In this document: positions 42,201 through 49,492 of the stretch, piece after piece | Layout of the letters: each line of letters starts with the position of its first letter | How positions within the stretch are numbered: the stretch's first letter is position 1 | DNA from: CAZMGD01 sp964565705 | GTDB taxonomy: Bacteria > Actinomycetota > Acidimicrobiia > Acidimicrobiales > Ilumatobacteraceae | DNA length: 64,000 nt | Direction: 5' to 3' | Assembly: GCA_964565705.1 (NCBI GenBank) | Contig: CAZMGD010000001.1 | Location: 1 to 64,000 of the forward strand | Program-made: the position numbers and the translations under genes | Notes under the pieces: model-generated | Told to the model about the DNA's origin: nothing | Databases searched by the model: none | What the model saw: the letters and a program-made list of their open reading frames with translations, nothing else

Positions 42201-44138
42201 CGCCCGACGGTCGACCTCGATGCCGCCGGCGCCACCCCGGAGTCCTGGCATGCCTGGTGGCAGACCACATCGTTCCCGATCGAGCGCGTCCCCCGCCCGA
42301 CCTGGGACACGGGCACATCGAGCGCGTACGGAGACGCGTTGCGCGTGTCGGTCGAGGAGATGCAGGCCGCGGGCTCGGTCGTCGAACGCGACATGCTCGC
42401 TCTGTCGCTCGCCAGCATCACCCCGATGAGCGATCGGGCGGAGTTGACGCGGGCAAGCGACCCCCTCGTGCACAGTCGCGTGGTCGCCCGGCAGTGGTGC
42501 CTGCAGCCGGCGGTGCCGGACGACCGCGAGCCACCGATGCCTGGGCCGCGGCGAGCCGTGGCGCAGGCACTGGCCGAGGAGGCCGAGCTCGCTGCGGCCA
42601 AGGGACTGCGATCCGCACCGCCGCTGTACCGGATCGCCGCCGGCGCGTTCCGGGAGACGGGTGACTGGCAGAGCGAGGTGCTGGCCCGGGCCTCGAACGA
42701 CGGCGATCCCGAGCTGCCCGACGCAGTGGAGCGCCTGCGGAGGGCGTCACCGGATCATCCGCTGTTGACGCCGGCGCACAGCGGACCGTGGTCGTTCTGG
42801 TCGTCCGCCGTCGCCGCACGACTCGCCGGGGAGCCGACACCGGTCACCGCCGTGACCCAGGCGCCCGTACTCGACACCGGCTCCCCCGCGGCCCCGCGGC
42901 GGTTGGGGCGCACGATCCTCACCTACGCCGGCGCGATCGCGCTCGTGATCGCCGTCTGGGTCTTCTTGGGGTGGCTGGTCCACCTGGCGATGGGTGCCCT
43001 GTTCGGCGAGGCGCCGATCCTCGTCACGGTCGGCGTGACGATCGCGGTGCTCGCGTTCCTGGGCTTCTCGCTGAAGCTGGCCGAGGTGTCCCGCGGGCGG
43101 GGGATCGGTCTGGTGTCCCTGCGCGTCCTCGGGTTCGCCACGAGCGTGCACGACGGTGACGATCCGGCGAGTCCGGGAGTGCACACCTCGACGACGCTGC
43201 GGGCGTACCGCTCCACAGGGCTCCTCCGCTGGCCGATGCTGCTCTGGTGTCGCGCCGCCGCGCGGCTCTTCGGCATGTTCGGCATCACCTCCGGCGGTGT
43301 GCGGGCCGTGGCCGACCTGAGCGCCGACCCACCGGTGGTCGCGCTCGACGATCCTCCGCACGCAGATGCCAAGTGGTGGTCGACCGCCGAGACCGCTCCC
43401 GGCCTGATCGTGCTGCAACGCGGGTTCACGGCACAGCCGTGGGAGCGTCTGCTCGACGAGGCCCTCGACGTCGCGCCGCCGTCACCCATCGCGTGGGTGC
43501 GTGTCGTGCTGCAGCCGATCGCCAGCGGCGACGAGCCGTCGGCCAGGGGTGCGGGCGCGCTGCTCGTTGCGTCCGGGGCGTGGTCGCACCACTATGCCGG
43601 GTACTCGACCAATCTCCCTGACGGCGCGCGGCCGCGGCTCGTCCACCTCGTCGGCAACCTGGTCGACACGATGTCCGGGCCCCGGTTCGAGCGCACCGAG
43701 GAGGGCCCGTATCCCGCCCAGTCCAGCTCCGAGGACGTGTCGTACCTGGCCGGGGCGGACGTCGCTCGTCGCTGGAAGCGACCGGATCTGGTGGTCGTGC
43801 AGCCGCCGCCGGTGGACGTCATCAGGTCTCGTCCCTCGGCGCGCGACCTCGCGACGCGCTCGAGCTTCGCCCAGGAGCTCCTCGACGCCGGCGCGGCCGC
43901 CGTCGTCGTGCTCCCGGAGATCGTCGAGAAGGGCGTGCCTGCGCTCGCCGACGCGCTCCACGCCGCGATCTCCCGCCGGGTCCTGCTCGGCGTGCCAGCG
44001 CTCCAACGACTCGCCGGCGACGTGCGCGCCGTCGTGCGCGAGTACGCCGCGGCCGACTCGCTCGCCGACGTCGTCGTGATGGTCGACAGCAACCGGCTAC
44101 GGGCGAAGGATCTCACCACACAAGGAGCCACCAAGTGA
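39228..44138 (+). CDS. Large STAND-like ATPase with two membrane helices and a CHAT-like C-terminal domain
   Basis: A 1636-residue protein. Residues 1-210 are helical, with LARSNRVIERGYRQRADEALLGRYLRRPS leading into the NTPase. Walker A is G225-PGGVGKS232; Walker B is VLLVLDTCEE with D353. LFCGRRTLPP and a winged-helix-like segment (LLDALPAISALGAVTRESLAAVTGDELVDEVFAELAKQEWV) follow, as in STAND NTPases. About 700 helical residues precede two membrane helices (about 1230-1250 and 1262-1284). The C-terminal 350 residues have VHLVGNLVDT and FAQELLDAGAAAVVVLPEIVEKGVPALADALHAAI, reminiscent of CHAT but with Pro residues where the Cys should be. GTG start by GTGA overlap. Likely the membrane-anchored sensor or switch of the operon. 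Confidence 0.8.
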   Translation: MTAPELDPASVALLSLAAPPIWTDSIARALPAGVSFPVEDLRAYVDDAVDCGVAERRRTLDAGGSTELRFWVTPLERRRILERLQSELGAQEVIDASSTLARSVLDLGPEAADLPPALRDWASLTAAAETDGNPSVQLLDRVRAEVEGGHLARAQEWCAVGEALTPLFQGSMEVALARSNRVIERGYRQRADEALLGRYLRRPSIDDAVLRMLNGRDASWLHLHGPGGVGKSMLVRDLGAGRFAEHHYRDEPLVVARVDFDLLDPEFPVRQPAELLLALADDLGLAAATNPDADAELSRFHPAAITAHEALSAMRGRNVSLDETLEHPAVGDAIDRFADTIAAFGSRVLLVLDTCEELAKAYPGYEVSPAVEATYRILDRVRSRAPDVRVLFCGRRTLPPHDGLVAHQLRGFEADEARRFLRAAAPVELDDELVAAILEQSPAVEEPDRYNPFDLDMYLTWIVDAARTGEEPVDANVVRSGGRDAYVERRIVQRLRTSHQRIDWHLLDALPAISALGAVTRESLAAVTGDELVDEVFAELAKQEWVGRDHTATGTLAVKSGMLRRLRSYYGAPARTEAVVRAMDGLADRLAGTLGDRGRAHLPETASVVGALRISEPHTAAELWERLVDRVERDDEWASWMLKTAAEVDGASAEERWPSRPALRASVTAAMCAALRRTQRSFDPSGSWSLVSDTAGDHPVPERRAELAARAALGHHELPTDDAPVNARVIAAAVDAVDRSTEAGDDERALAIMDGPHFAAARAGAGGEALRLWAENLLLRMSEASHPPREWVDLDRSVPPAPAYPDWLPPAELAGRIALEQAVWARSAGVPLDQVPLDDWERHVSDRLDQIDGDRLASACLRLRLAWRPLTADELAGVRDLPYVPGMHATCRVHEIVPPLFATVAEGLLGVGEAEAAMRLVDSFRESAVGGRRLEVDAGTQLAADVAAVSIARQLRDPSSPAVRRSATPDAPEPVRHAAIRALVVLGGPERRPTVDLDAAGATPESWHAWWQTTSFPIERVPRPTWDTGTSSAYGDALRVSVEEMQAAGSVVERDMLALSLASITPMSDRAELTRASDPLVHSRVVARQWCLQPAVPDDREPPMPGPRRAVAQALAEEAELAAAKGLRSAPPLYRIAAGAFRETGDWQSEVLARASNDGDPELPDAVERLRRASPDHPLLTPAHSGPWSFWSSAVAARLAGEPTPVTAVTQAPVLDTGSPAAPRRLGRTILTYAGAIALVIAVWVFLGWLVHLAMGALFGEAPILVTVGVTIAVLAFLGFSLKLAEVSRGRGIGLVSLRVLGFATSVHDGDDPASPGVHTSTTLRAYRSTGLLRWPMLLWCRAAARLFGMFGITSGGVRAVADLSADPPVVALDDPPHADAKWWSTAETAPGLIVLQRGFTAQPWERLLDEALDVAPPSPIAWVRVVLQPIASGDEPSARGAGALLVASGAWSHHYAGYSTNLPDGARPRLVHLVGNLVDTMSGPRFERTEEGPYPAQSSSEDVSYLAGADVARRWKRPDLVVVQPPPVDVIRSRPSARDLATRSSFAQELLDAGAAAVVVLPEIVEKGVPALADALHAAISRRVLLGVPALQRLAGDVRAVVREYAAADSLADVVVMVDSNRLRAKDLTTQGATK

Positions 44139-45181
44139 GCAACACGTTGAACAAGCTCTGGGACAACATCGTCCAGTGGTTCCACGCCGAGGCCGCACAG
44201 TTGCAGTACGTGCAGTTCGACCAGACCGACGCGCCGACCCTGAAGCCGAACGACAGCTACATCCGCATCGTGATCAGTGAGCTGTGGGTGAAGAACTCGG
44301 TGGATTGGGGCAAGGAGAAGTTCCCGGCGGTCCAGGCTGCGGCGAAGCTGGCCTACGGCGGGCAGACACCGACGACGTTCGCGACGCTCGCCCGCCCGAC
44401 CGCCGAGCAGCTCGGTCCGGGCGTGTTCCGCGACTACGAGCTCACGTACCTCATGCCGTACCTCGGCCAGACCGTCGAGATCGAGCTCGGCCTCTACGAG
44501 ATCCTCGGCAAGAACCACCTCCAGACCGCGCTCGACGTGGTCGGCGACTTCGCCTCGCTCGTCGCGCCCCCGCTCTCGACGGCGGTGACCGTGATGGACA
44601 AGGTCGCGTCCGGCATCGATCGGGTGATCACGGCCAACGGCAGCGGACCCGTGCTCGGCCTGCACGGGACGCTCAGCCCGGCCGGCGGGCAGGAGGACGG
44701 GCTGCGGCCGGGCTGGATCGCCGTCGTGCGGGCGACGAAGCAGCAGCTCCCCGGCGACGACCTGCGCATCGTCGGTGGCCGGTTGCACCGGTTGACGAGC
44801 GCGACCGCCACCGAGCCCCTCACCGGGTTCGACTACGTCGTGGTCCGCATCGAGGGCAAGGCCACGCGCGCCGAGGGCAGCGAGTGGATGGCCCCCGACA
44901 TCGACCGCGCGCTGTCCGACGCACGCCTCGCCCGCGACACCGGTACGCCCGAGGAGTTCGCCGACGCGCGCAAGGCGGTGTTGACCAAGGTGTACTACTC
45001 ACCCGACTTCTCCCCGTCGGACCGCAAGCGCGTGGCCCAGCTCGTCAAGGAAGACCTCGACGACGCGACCGCAGGTGCCGCCGGCGACGGCCAGGACACC
45101 GTCGCCTCGATCGTCGAACGCCGCGGCCTCCCTTCGGCGTCGGAGGTCGAGTCACTCACCATCGAAGACCTCATCGCCTGA
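44135..45181 (+). CDS. Unrecognised 348-residue protein, last gene of the CHAT/STAND operon
   Basis: I do not recognise this family. It starts with an amphipathic helix (LNKLWDNIVQWFHAEAAQLQYVQFD), then a beta-rich region (SYIRIVISELWVKNSVDWGKEKFPAVQAAAKLAYGGQ, GVFRDYELTYLMPYLGQTVEIELGLYEI) resembling a C2- or sandwich-like domain. A hydrophobic helical stretch (TALDVVGDFASLVAPPLSTAVTVMDKVASGIDRVI), a second beta region, and a charged helical tail ending TIEDLIA follow. No signal peptide. The GTG start overlaps the ATPase stop and has AAGGAG upstream, so tight co-translation is expected. It is a good candidate for the substrate, adaptor or membrane-acting effector of the proteases; this is inferred from position. 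Confidence 0.75.
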   Translation: MSNTLNKLWDNIVQWFHAEAAQLQYVQFDQTDAPTLKPNDSYIRIVISELWVKNSVDWGKEKFPAVQAAAKLAYGGQTPTTFATLARPTAEQLGPGVFRDYELTYLMPYLGQTVEIELGLYEILGKNHLQTALDVVGDFASLVAPPLSTAVTVMDKVASGIDRVITANGSGPVLGLHGTLSPAGGQEDGLRPGWIAVVRATKQQLPGDDLRIVGGRLHRLTSATATEPLTGFDYVVVRIEGKATRAEGSEWMAPDIDRALSDARLARDTGTPEEFADARKAVLTKVYYSPDFSPSDRKRVAQLVKEDLDDATAGAAGDGQDTVASIVERRGLPSASEVESLTIEDLIA

Positions 45182-45200
45182 CCGCCTACCCCACCCCAAC

Positions 45201-45250
45201 GTTCTCGGTCGGCTTCTGGTCGCTCTGGCGACCAGAAGCCGACCGAGAAC
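45201..45250. repeat. Palindromic repeat element, copy C (perfect 23-bp arms)
   Basis: A 23-base arm beginning GTTCTCGGTCGGCTTCTGG pairs perfectly with its complement around TCTG. It lies 19 nt after the operon's last stop and 10 nt before the stop of the converging CoA-transferase gene. Compared with copy B the stem carries a compensated A-to-C / T-to-G change, showing that pairing is conserved. Confidence 0.85.
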
Positions 45251-45260
45251 CGTGATGGGA

Positions 45261-47618
45261 TCAGGTCGGGGTGAAGCCGACGATGCCGTCGGCGACGAGT
45301 TGGGTGAAGGCCCCGGCGTCGACGTCGGCGAGCTCAGCCAGCACGCGCTCGCTGTCGGCGCCGAGCAACGGGGCGGCGAAGCGGTGGAACGGCTCGTCGC
45401 GCCCGCCGATGCGGCCGGGGAAGCCGGGGAGGCGGACGACGCCGGCGACGGGGTGGTCGACGGGCTCGAAGAAGCCGCGGGCGACGAGGTGCGCGTCGTC
45501 GCCGACCTCGCGTGGGTTCACCAGGGCTGCCGCGGGCACGCCGGCAGCGGTCAACCGGTCGGCGATGTCCGACGGCGCCAGCCTCGACGTCCACCCACCG
45601 ATCGCGGCGTCGAGCTGGTCGTGGCGGGCCCGGCGTCCGGATGACGTGCGCAGCTCCTCGTCCTCGGCCAGGTCGGCTCGCTCGATCACGTGGCACAGCG
45701 CGACCCAGTCGTCTTCGCCGCGCACGGTGATCGCGACGGGCCGCTCGTGCTCGGCCGAGTCGTAGACGCCCTGCGGCGCGTGGATCGCGCTGCGGTTGCC
45801 GAGACGCTCCACCACGGTGCCGTCGTGGGCGAACTCGACGACCTGCTCGGCGGCGATCGCGAGGGCAGCGTCGACCAGCGCCGACTCCACCACCGCGCCC
45901 CGGCCGACGCGATCGCGCTCGATCAGCGCGAGCAGGGTCGCGAACGCGGCGTGGTAGGCGCCGTTCGGGTCGCAGGGGCCGCGCGGCACGATCGGCGGTG
46001 CGTCCGGGTGGCCGGTGCGCCACGCCAGCCCGGTCGCCTGCTCCATGGTCTGGGCGAACCCCGGACGGTCGCGCCACGGGCCCTCCAGCCCCCAGGCCGG
46101 CATCCGCACGACGATCTGGTCGTCACGAACGGACTCCAGCAGCCCGAACCGTTCGGCGACTCGCGGGGTGTAGTTCTCGACGAGCACGTCGCAGCGATCG
46201 AGGATCCGGCGGGCGATGTCGATCCCCTCGGGACGCGTCAGGTCGAGGGTGATCCCCAGCTTCGACGTGTTGCAGGTCATGAACAGCGGGGACCGCTCCC
46301 AGACGTGATCGCCGCCCACCCCGTACGACGTGCCGAGGCGGGTGCCGTCGGGCCGTTGCGCCGACTCGACCTTGATCACCTCGGCACCGAGCGCACCGAG
46401 GAACTGGGACGCCGCGGGTCCCGCCCAGAACGACGTGAGATCGAACACCCGGATCCCGCTCAACGGCAGCGGCCAGCGCCCCACCGCGGGCGGCCGGACG
46501 GCGGCGCGTCGGGCGGTGACGACGTCGGCCGAGTCGTCGGCGCCGACGGCCGGGGCCCGACCCCGCTGCACCCGTGACCGTCCGCCGATCCGCGCCGGCG
46601 GCGCCGGTTGCACCAGCCCATCCTCCCCCTCGACGAAGCAGCCACGCACACGGAGTTGGTCGATCGTGGCCAGGGTCGCGCCGTTGCCGACCGGGGCGCA
46701 CGGGACCCGCGCCGCGGTGGCGAGCGCGACGACCTCGTCGACCGTCTTCGTCGTCGTCCAGGCCTCGATCTCGGGCCGGATGAGACGGCCGTGCTGGGCC
46801 CGCCAATCGATGCGGCTGATCTCGGGATGGTCGGACCACTCGGGATGCCCGATCAGTTCGGCGAACGCGCCGAACTGCGCCGCCGAGAGCGTGCAGAATC
46901 CGACCCAGCCGTCGGCAGTGCGCTCGATCGACGGCACCTCGGCGACGCGCGCGGGCACCGGCGAGGGCAGGCCGGTCAGCTCCGACGCCACGCTCTGCAT
47001 CCCGTTGTAGACCGAGACCGCTGTCTCCAGCGACGACAGGTCGATCACGGTGCCGGCGCCGCAGCGCCAGGCAGCGAGCACCGCGGCGGCTGCCGCCGCA
47101 CCGGCGATCCAGTCGGCGAGGTCGCCGCCGGCCTGCACGGGACGTCCGTCGGGGTAGCCGCGCCCGGCGATCGAGCCGGCACGCGCCTGCACGACGAGCG
47201 GCGAGGACGGACGGGCTGCGTCCGGCCCGTCGAGCCCGAACGGCGTGTACGACACCACGATGGTCTCCGGGCGAGCGGCGGCGAGGACGGCCCCGCCGCC
47301 GTCGTCGCACAGCACGACGTCGGCGGCGTCGAGCACGTGGCTGCCCGGTGCGAGCACCGACCGCTTGCCCGCGTCCAGGTATCGGAAGAGTGGTCCGCCC
47401 ACCTCGCCGGCGCCGACACCGGCATCCGGCGACCAGCGGTGGCCGCGCAGCGACGTGCCCGCAGCGGACTCGATGCGGACCACCGTGGCTCCGGCGTCGG
47501 CCAGGAGCCTGCCGGCGTAGGCGGTCGCGATCCCGTCGCCGAGATCGGCGACGAGCATCGTGTCGAGTGGGCGGAGCTCCGCACCAGCCATCATCTCCGG
47601 GGACTCCCCTCTCGCCAT
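45261..47618 (-). CDS. Double-domain CaiB/BaiF family III CoA-transferase
   Basis: This 785-residue protein has the same two-module architecture as the gene at 28403. Module 1 has D193 in GTVIDLSSLETAV, and module 2 has E578 in GAVVESALVDAAL, so the Asp/Glu split is conserved between both fusions. Module 2 again has the stronger signature: LTSFWAGPAASQFLGALGAEVIKVESAQRPDG and NTSKLGITLDLTRPEGIDIARRIL. Expected to transfer CoA between organic acids. Start at 47618 is tentative; ATG codons at 47594 and 47591, behind a GGAG, are as good. It diverges from an acyl-CoA ligase gene, so both CoA-ester-forming routes are side by side. Confidence 0.9.
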   Translation of the reverse strand: MARGESPEMMAGAELRPLDTMLVADLGDGIATAYAGRLLADAGATVVRIESAAGTSLRGHRWSPDAGVGAGEVGGPLFRYLDAGKRSVLAPGSHVLDAADVVLCDDGGGAVLAAARPETIVVSYTPFGLDGPDAARPSSPLVVQARAGSIAGRGYPDGRPVQAGGDLADWIAGAAAAAAVLAAWRCGAGTVIDLSSLETAVSVYNGMQSVASELTGLPSPVPARVAEVPSIERTADGWVGFCTLSAAQFGAFAELIGHPEWSDHPEISRIDWRAQHGRLIRPEIEAWTTTKTVDEVVALATAARVPCAPVGNGATLATIDQLRVRGCFVEGEDGLVQPAPPARIGGRSRVQRGRAPAVGADDSADVVTARRAAVRPPAVGRWPLPLSGIRVFDLTSFWAGPAASQFLGALGAEVIKVESAQRPDGTRLGTSYGVGGDHVWERSPLFMTCNTSKLGITLDLTRPEGIDIARRILDRCDVLVENYTPRVAERFGLLESVRDDQIVVRMPAWGLEGPWRDRPGFAQTMEQATGLAWRTGHPDAPPIVPRGPCDPNGAYHAAFATLLALIERDRVGRGAVVESALVDAALAIAAEQVVEFAHDGTVVERLGNRSAIHAPQGVYDSAEHERPVAITVRGEDDWVALCHVIERADLAEDEELRTSSGRRARHDQLDAAIGGWTSRLAPSDIADRLTAAGVPAAALVNPREVGDDAHLVARGFFEPVDHPVAGVVRLPGFPGRIGGRDEPFHRFAAPLLGADSERVLAELADVDAGAFTQLVADGIVGFTPT

Positions 47619-47680
47619 CCTGTCTCGAATGGCCGGTCCTTACTACCATCCGCCTCCGACGCGTCGCCTGGGGGAGAGCC

Positions 47681-49210
47681 ATGAGCTGGTCGGCTGGAGA
47701 ACCGATGACGATCCCGCGGGCGCTGTACGCGGCCGCCGCCGATGCGCCGGGCGAACCGGCGCTGCTCGACCCCGACGGGTCGATCACCACGTTCGCCGCC
47801 TACCTCGCCGCAGCGAGACGGCGGGCGGCGCGCCTGGCCGCTCTCGGCATCGACCCGGGTGATCGCGTCGCGATCTGGGCGCCGAACTCCACCGGCTGGG
47901 CGCTGGCCAACGCCGCTGTCCTGCTCGCCGGCGCCGCGGTCGTGCCGATCAACACCCGGTACACGCTGTACGAGGCGTCGGACATCATCGGGCGCGCCGG
48001 ATGCGGGGTCGCCATCGCGTCCACCGACTTCCTCGGCCGGGACCTCCTCGCCGAACTGGCCACCACCGGCGCGTCGCTCACCCTGGTCGACGTCGCCGCC
48101 GATGCCGATGGGGACGGCGACGACCTGGTGGCGATCGACCGCCGGGCCATGGCCGTGAGCTCGGACGACGTGTGCCACGTCCAGTTCACGTCTGGCACCA
48201 CGGGCCGACCCAAGGGCGCCCTGCTGCGCCACGGCGCGTCGGTGTCGACGTCGCTGCAGTGGATCGAGCACACGGGCCTGCGCCGCGGTGACCGCTACCC
48301 CGTCGTCGCCCCGTGCTCGCACCTCGGCGGACACAAGACCGGGCTGCTCAACGCGCTGCTGGCGCGAGCGGTCGCGATGCCCGAGCCGGTGGTCGACCTA
48401 CCAGCGCTGACCGCGAGGATCCGCGACGAGGCCGTCACCTTCGTCCAGGCGGCACCGACCGTGCTGCAGCCGCTCGTCGAGACCGCCCGGCGCGATCCGG
48501 CCGCGCTGCGCTCGCTGCGCGTCGCGGTCACCGGCGCGACCGTGGTGCCACCGTCGCTGGTGCGCGACCTGCGCGAGCTCGTCGGGTGCCAGGTGTTCAC
48601 GTCGTACGGGCTGACGGAGACGACGGGCGCCGTCACGATCACCCGGCCCGACGACAGCGTCGAGGCGGTCGCGACCACCTGTGGACATCCCCTCGCCGGC
48701 GTCGACGTCGAGGTGGTCGGCCCCGAGGGCGAACCGGTGCCGACCGGCGAGCGGGGCGAGGTGCGGGTGCGAGCGGCGAGCGTGATGACCGGCTACCTCG
48801 ACGACCCGGAAGCCACCGCAGCGACGATCCGCGACGGTTGGCTGTACACGGGCGACGTCGGCACGTTCGACGAGGCGGGCAGGCTGCGGATCGTCGACCG
48901 GATGAAGGACATGATCGTGGTCGGTGGCCTGAACGTGTCACCGGCCGAGGTCGAGCACACCCTCACCGACCACCCGTCGTGCCGCGCTGCGGCCGTCGTC
49001 GGTGTGCTCGACGACCGCCTCGGCGAGGTGCCGGTCGCGTTCGTGGTCCCCAGCGGTGAGGTGCTGGACACCGCCGAACTGCTCCTGTTCTGCCGCTCGC
49101 GCCTCGCCGGCTTCAAGCTGCCCCGCCGGGTCGAGGTCGTCGCCGAGCTGCCGACGAGTGCGGCCGGCAAGGTGCTGAAGGAGGAGCTGCGCCGGCGGTT
49201 GACCGTTTGA
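47681..49210 (+). CDS. AMP-dependent acyl-CoA synthetase
   Basis: This 509-residue ANL ligase has FTSGTTGRPKGALL (P-loop), SYGLTETTGAVT, YTGDVGTFDEAGRLRIVDRMKDMIVVGGLNVSPAEVEH and the C-terminal catalytic lysine in TSAAGKVLKEELRRR. The APCSHLGGHKTGLLNALL segment in place of the usual PLFHxxG differs from the ligase at 12529, so another acid is probably activated. GGGGGAGAG supports the ATG at 47681; the ATG at 47705 is the alternative. Only 8 nt separate its stop from the palindromic operator of the next operon, so the two are likely separate transcription units. Confidence 0.9.
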   Translation: MSWSAGEPMTIPRALYAAAADAPGEPALLDPDGSITTFAAYLAAARRRAARLAALGIDPGDRVAIWAPNSTGWALANAAVLLAGAAVVPINTRYTLYEASDIIGRAGCGVAIASTDFLGRDLLAELATTGASLTLVDVAADADGDGDDLVAIDRRAMAVSSDDVCHVQFTSGTTGRPKGALLRHGASVSTSLQWIEHTGLRRGDRYPVVAPCSHLGGHKTGLLNALLARAVAMPEPVVDLPALTARIRDEAVTFVQAAPTVLQPLVETARRDPAALRSLRVAVTGATVVPPSLVRDLRELVGCQVFTSYGLTETTGAVTITRPDDSVEAVATTCGHPLAGVDVEVVGPEGEPVPTGERGEVRVRAASVMTGYLDDPEATAATIRDGWLYTGDVGTFDEAGRLRIVDRMKDMIVVGGLNVSPAEVEHTLTDHPSCRAAAVVGVLDDRLGEVPVAFVVPSGEVLDTAELLLFCRSRLAGFKLPRRVEVVAELPTSAAGKVLKEELRRRLTV

Positions 49211-49218
49211 GTGACGCA

Positions 49219-49234
49219 ATCTAGGATCCTAGAT
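49219..49234. promoter_or_regulatory. Perfect 16-bp palindrome ATCTAGGATCCTAGAT, probable GntR operator
   Basis: A perfect AT-rich palindrome ends 2 nt before the ATG of the three-gene operon that ends with a GntR/FCD regulator. Its length and site over the start point to direct repression by that regulator. It may overlap the promoter of a nearly leaderless mRNA. Confidence 0.6.
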
Positions 49235-49236
49235 AG

Positions 49237-49491
49237 ATGAGCACCACACCGACCGTCGAGCTCGCCCGGGAGCTGTTGCACAAGTTCGAGCACATGACGA
49301 CCCGTGACGGCGGCAGCCTCACGCTGGTCGCCACCGACGAGGAGTCGATCCGCTTCCGGTACCGGCCGGGGTTCGACCCCGACTGCGACGACGACGCATG
49401 CGTGCTGCCGGGGGCCGAGCTACAGACGATGCTGCGCGAGACGGTCGCGCGCCGCCGCCCCGATCTCCGCGTCGACGTCGAGGTGGGCTGA
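49237..49491 (+). CDS. Small NifU-C-terminal-like protein
   Basis: This 84-residue protein, RDGGSLTLVATDEESIRFRYRPGFDPDCDDDACVLPGAELQTMLRETVARRRPDLRVDVEV, follows the strand-helix pattern of NifU C-terminal (thioredoxin-like iron-sulphur scaffold) domains: GG, then a beta hairpin, cysteine loop, helix, and a final V-x-V-E strand. The usual C-x2-C is here C-x4-C (DCDDDAC), so cluster binding is uncertain. It is the first gene after the palindromic operator, followed 1 nt later by the UGSC-family gene. Possibly a small partner of that protein. Similarity is by pattern only. Confidence 0.55.
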   Translation: MSTTPTVELARELLHKFEHMTTRDGGSLTLVATDEESIRFRYRPGFDPDCDDDACVLPGAELQTMLRETVARRRPDLRVDVEVG

Positions 49492-49492
49492 C

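Noticed and set aside
44135..45181. Bacterial gasdermin as identity of the operon's last gene
   Set aside because: It lacks the short N-terminal lipidated cysteine and gasdermin strand pattern, and at 348 residues is longer than usual bacterial gasdermins.
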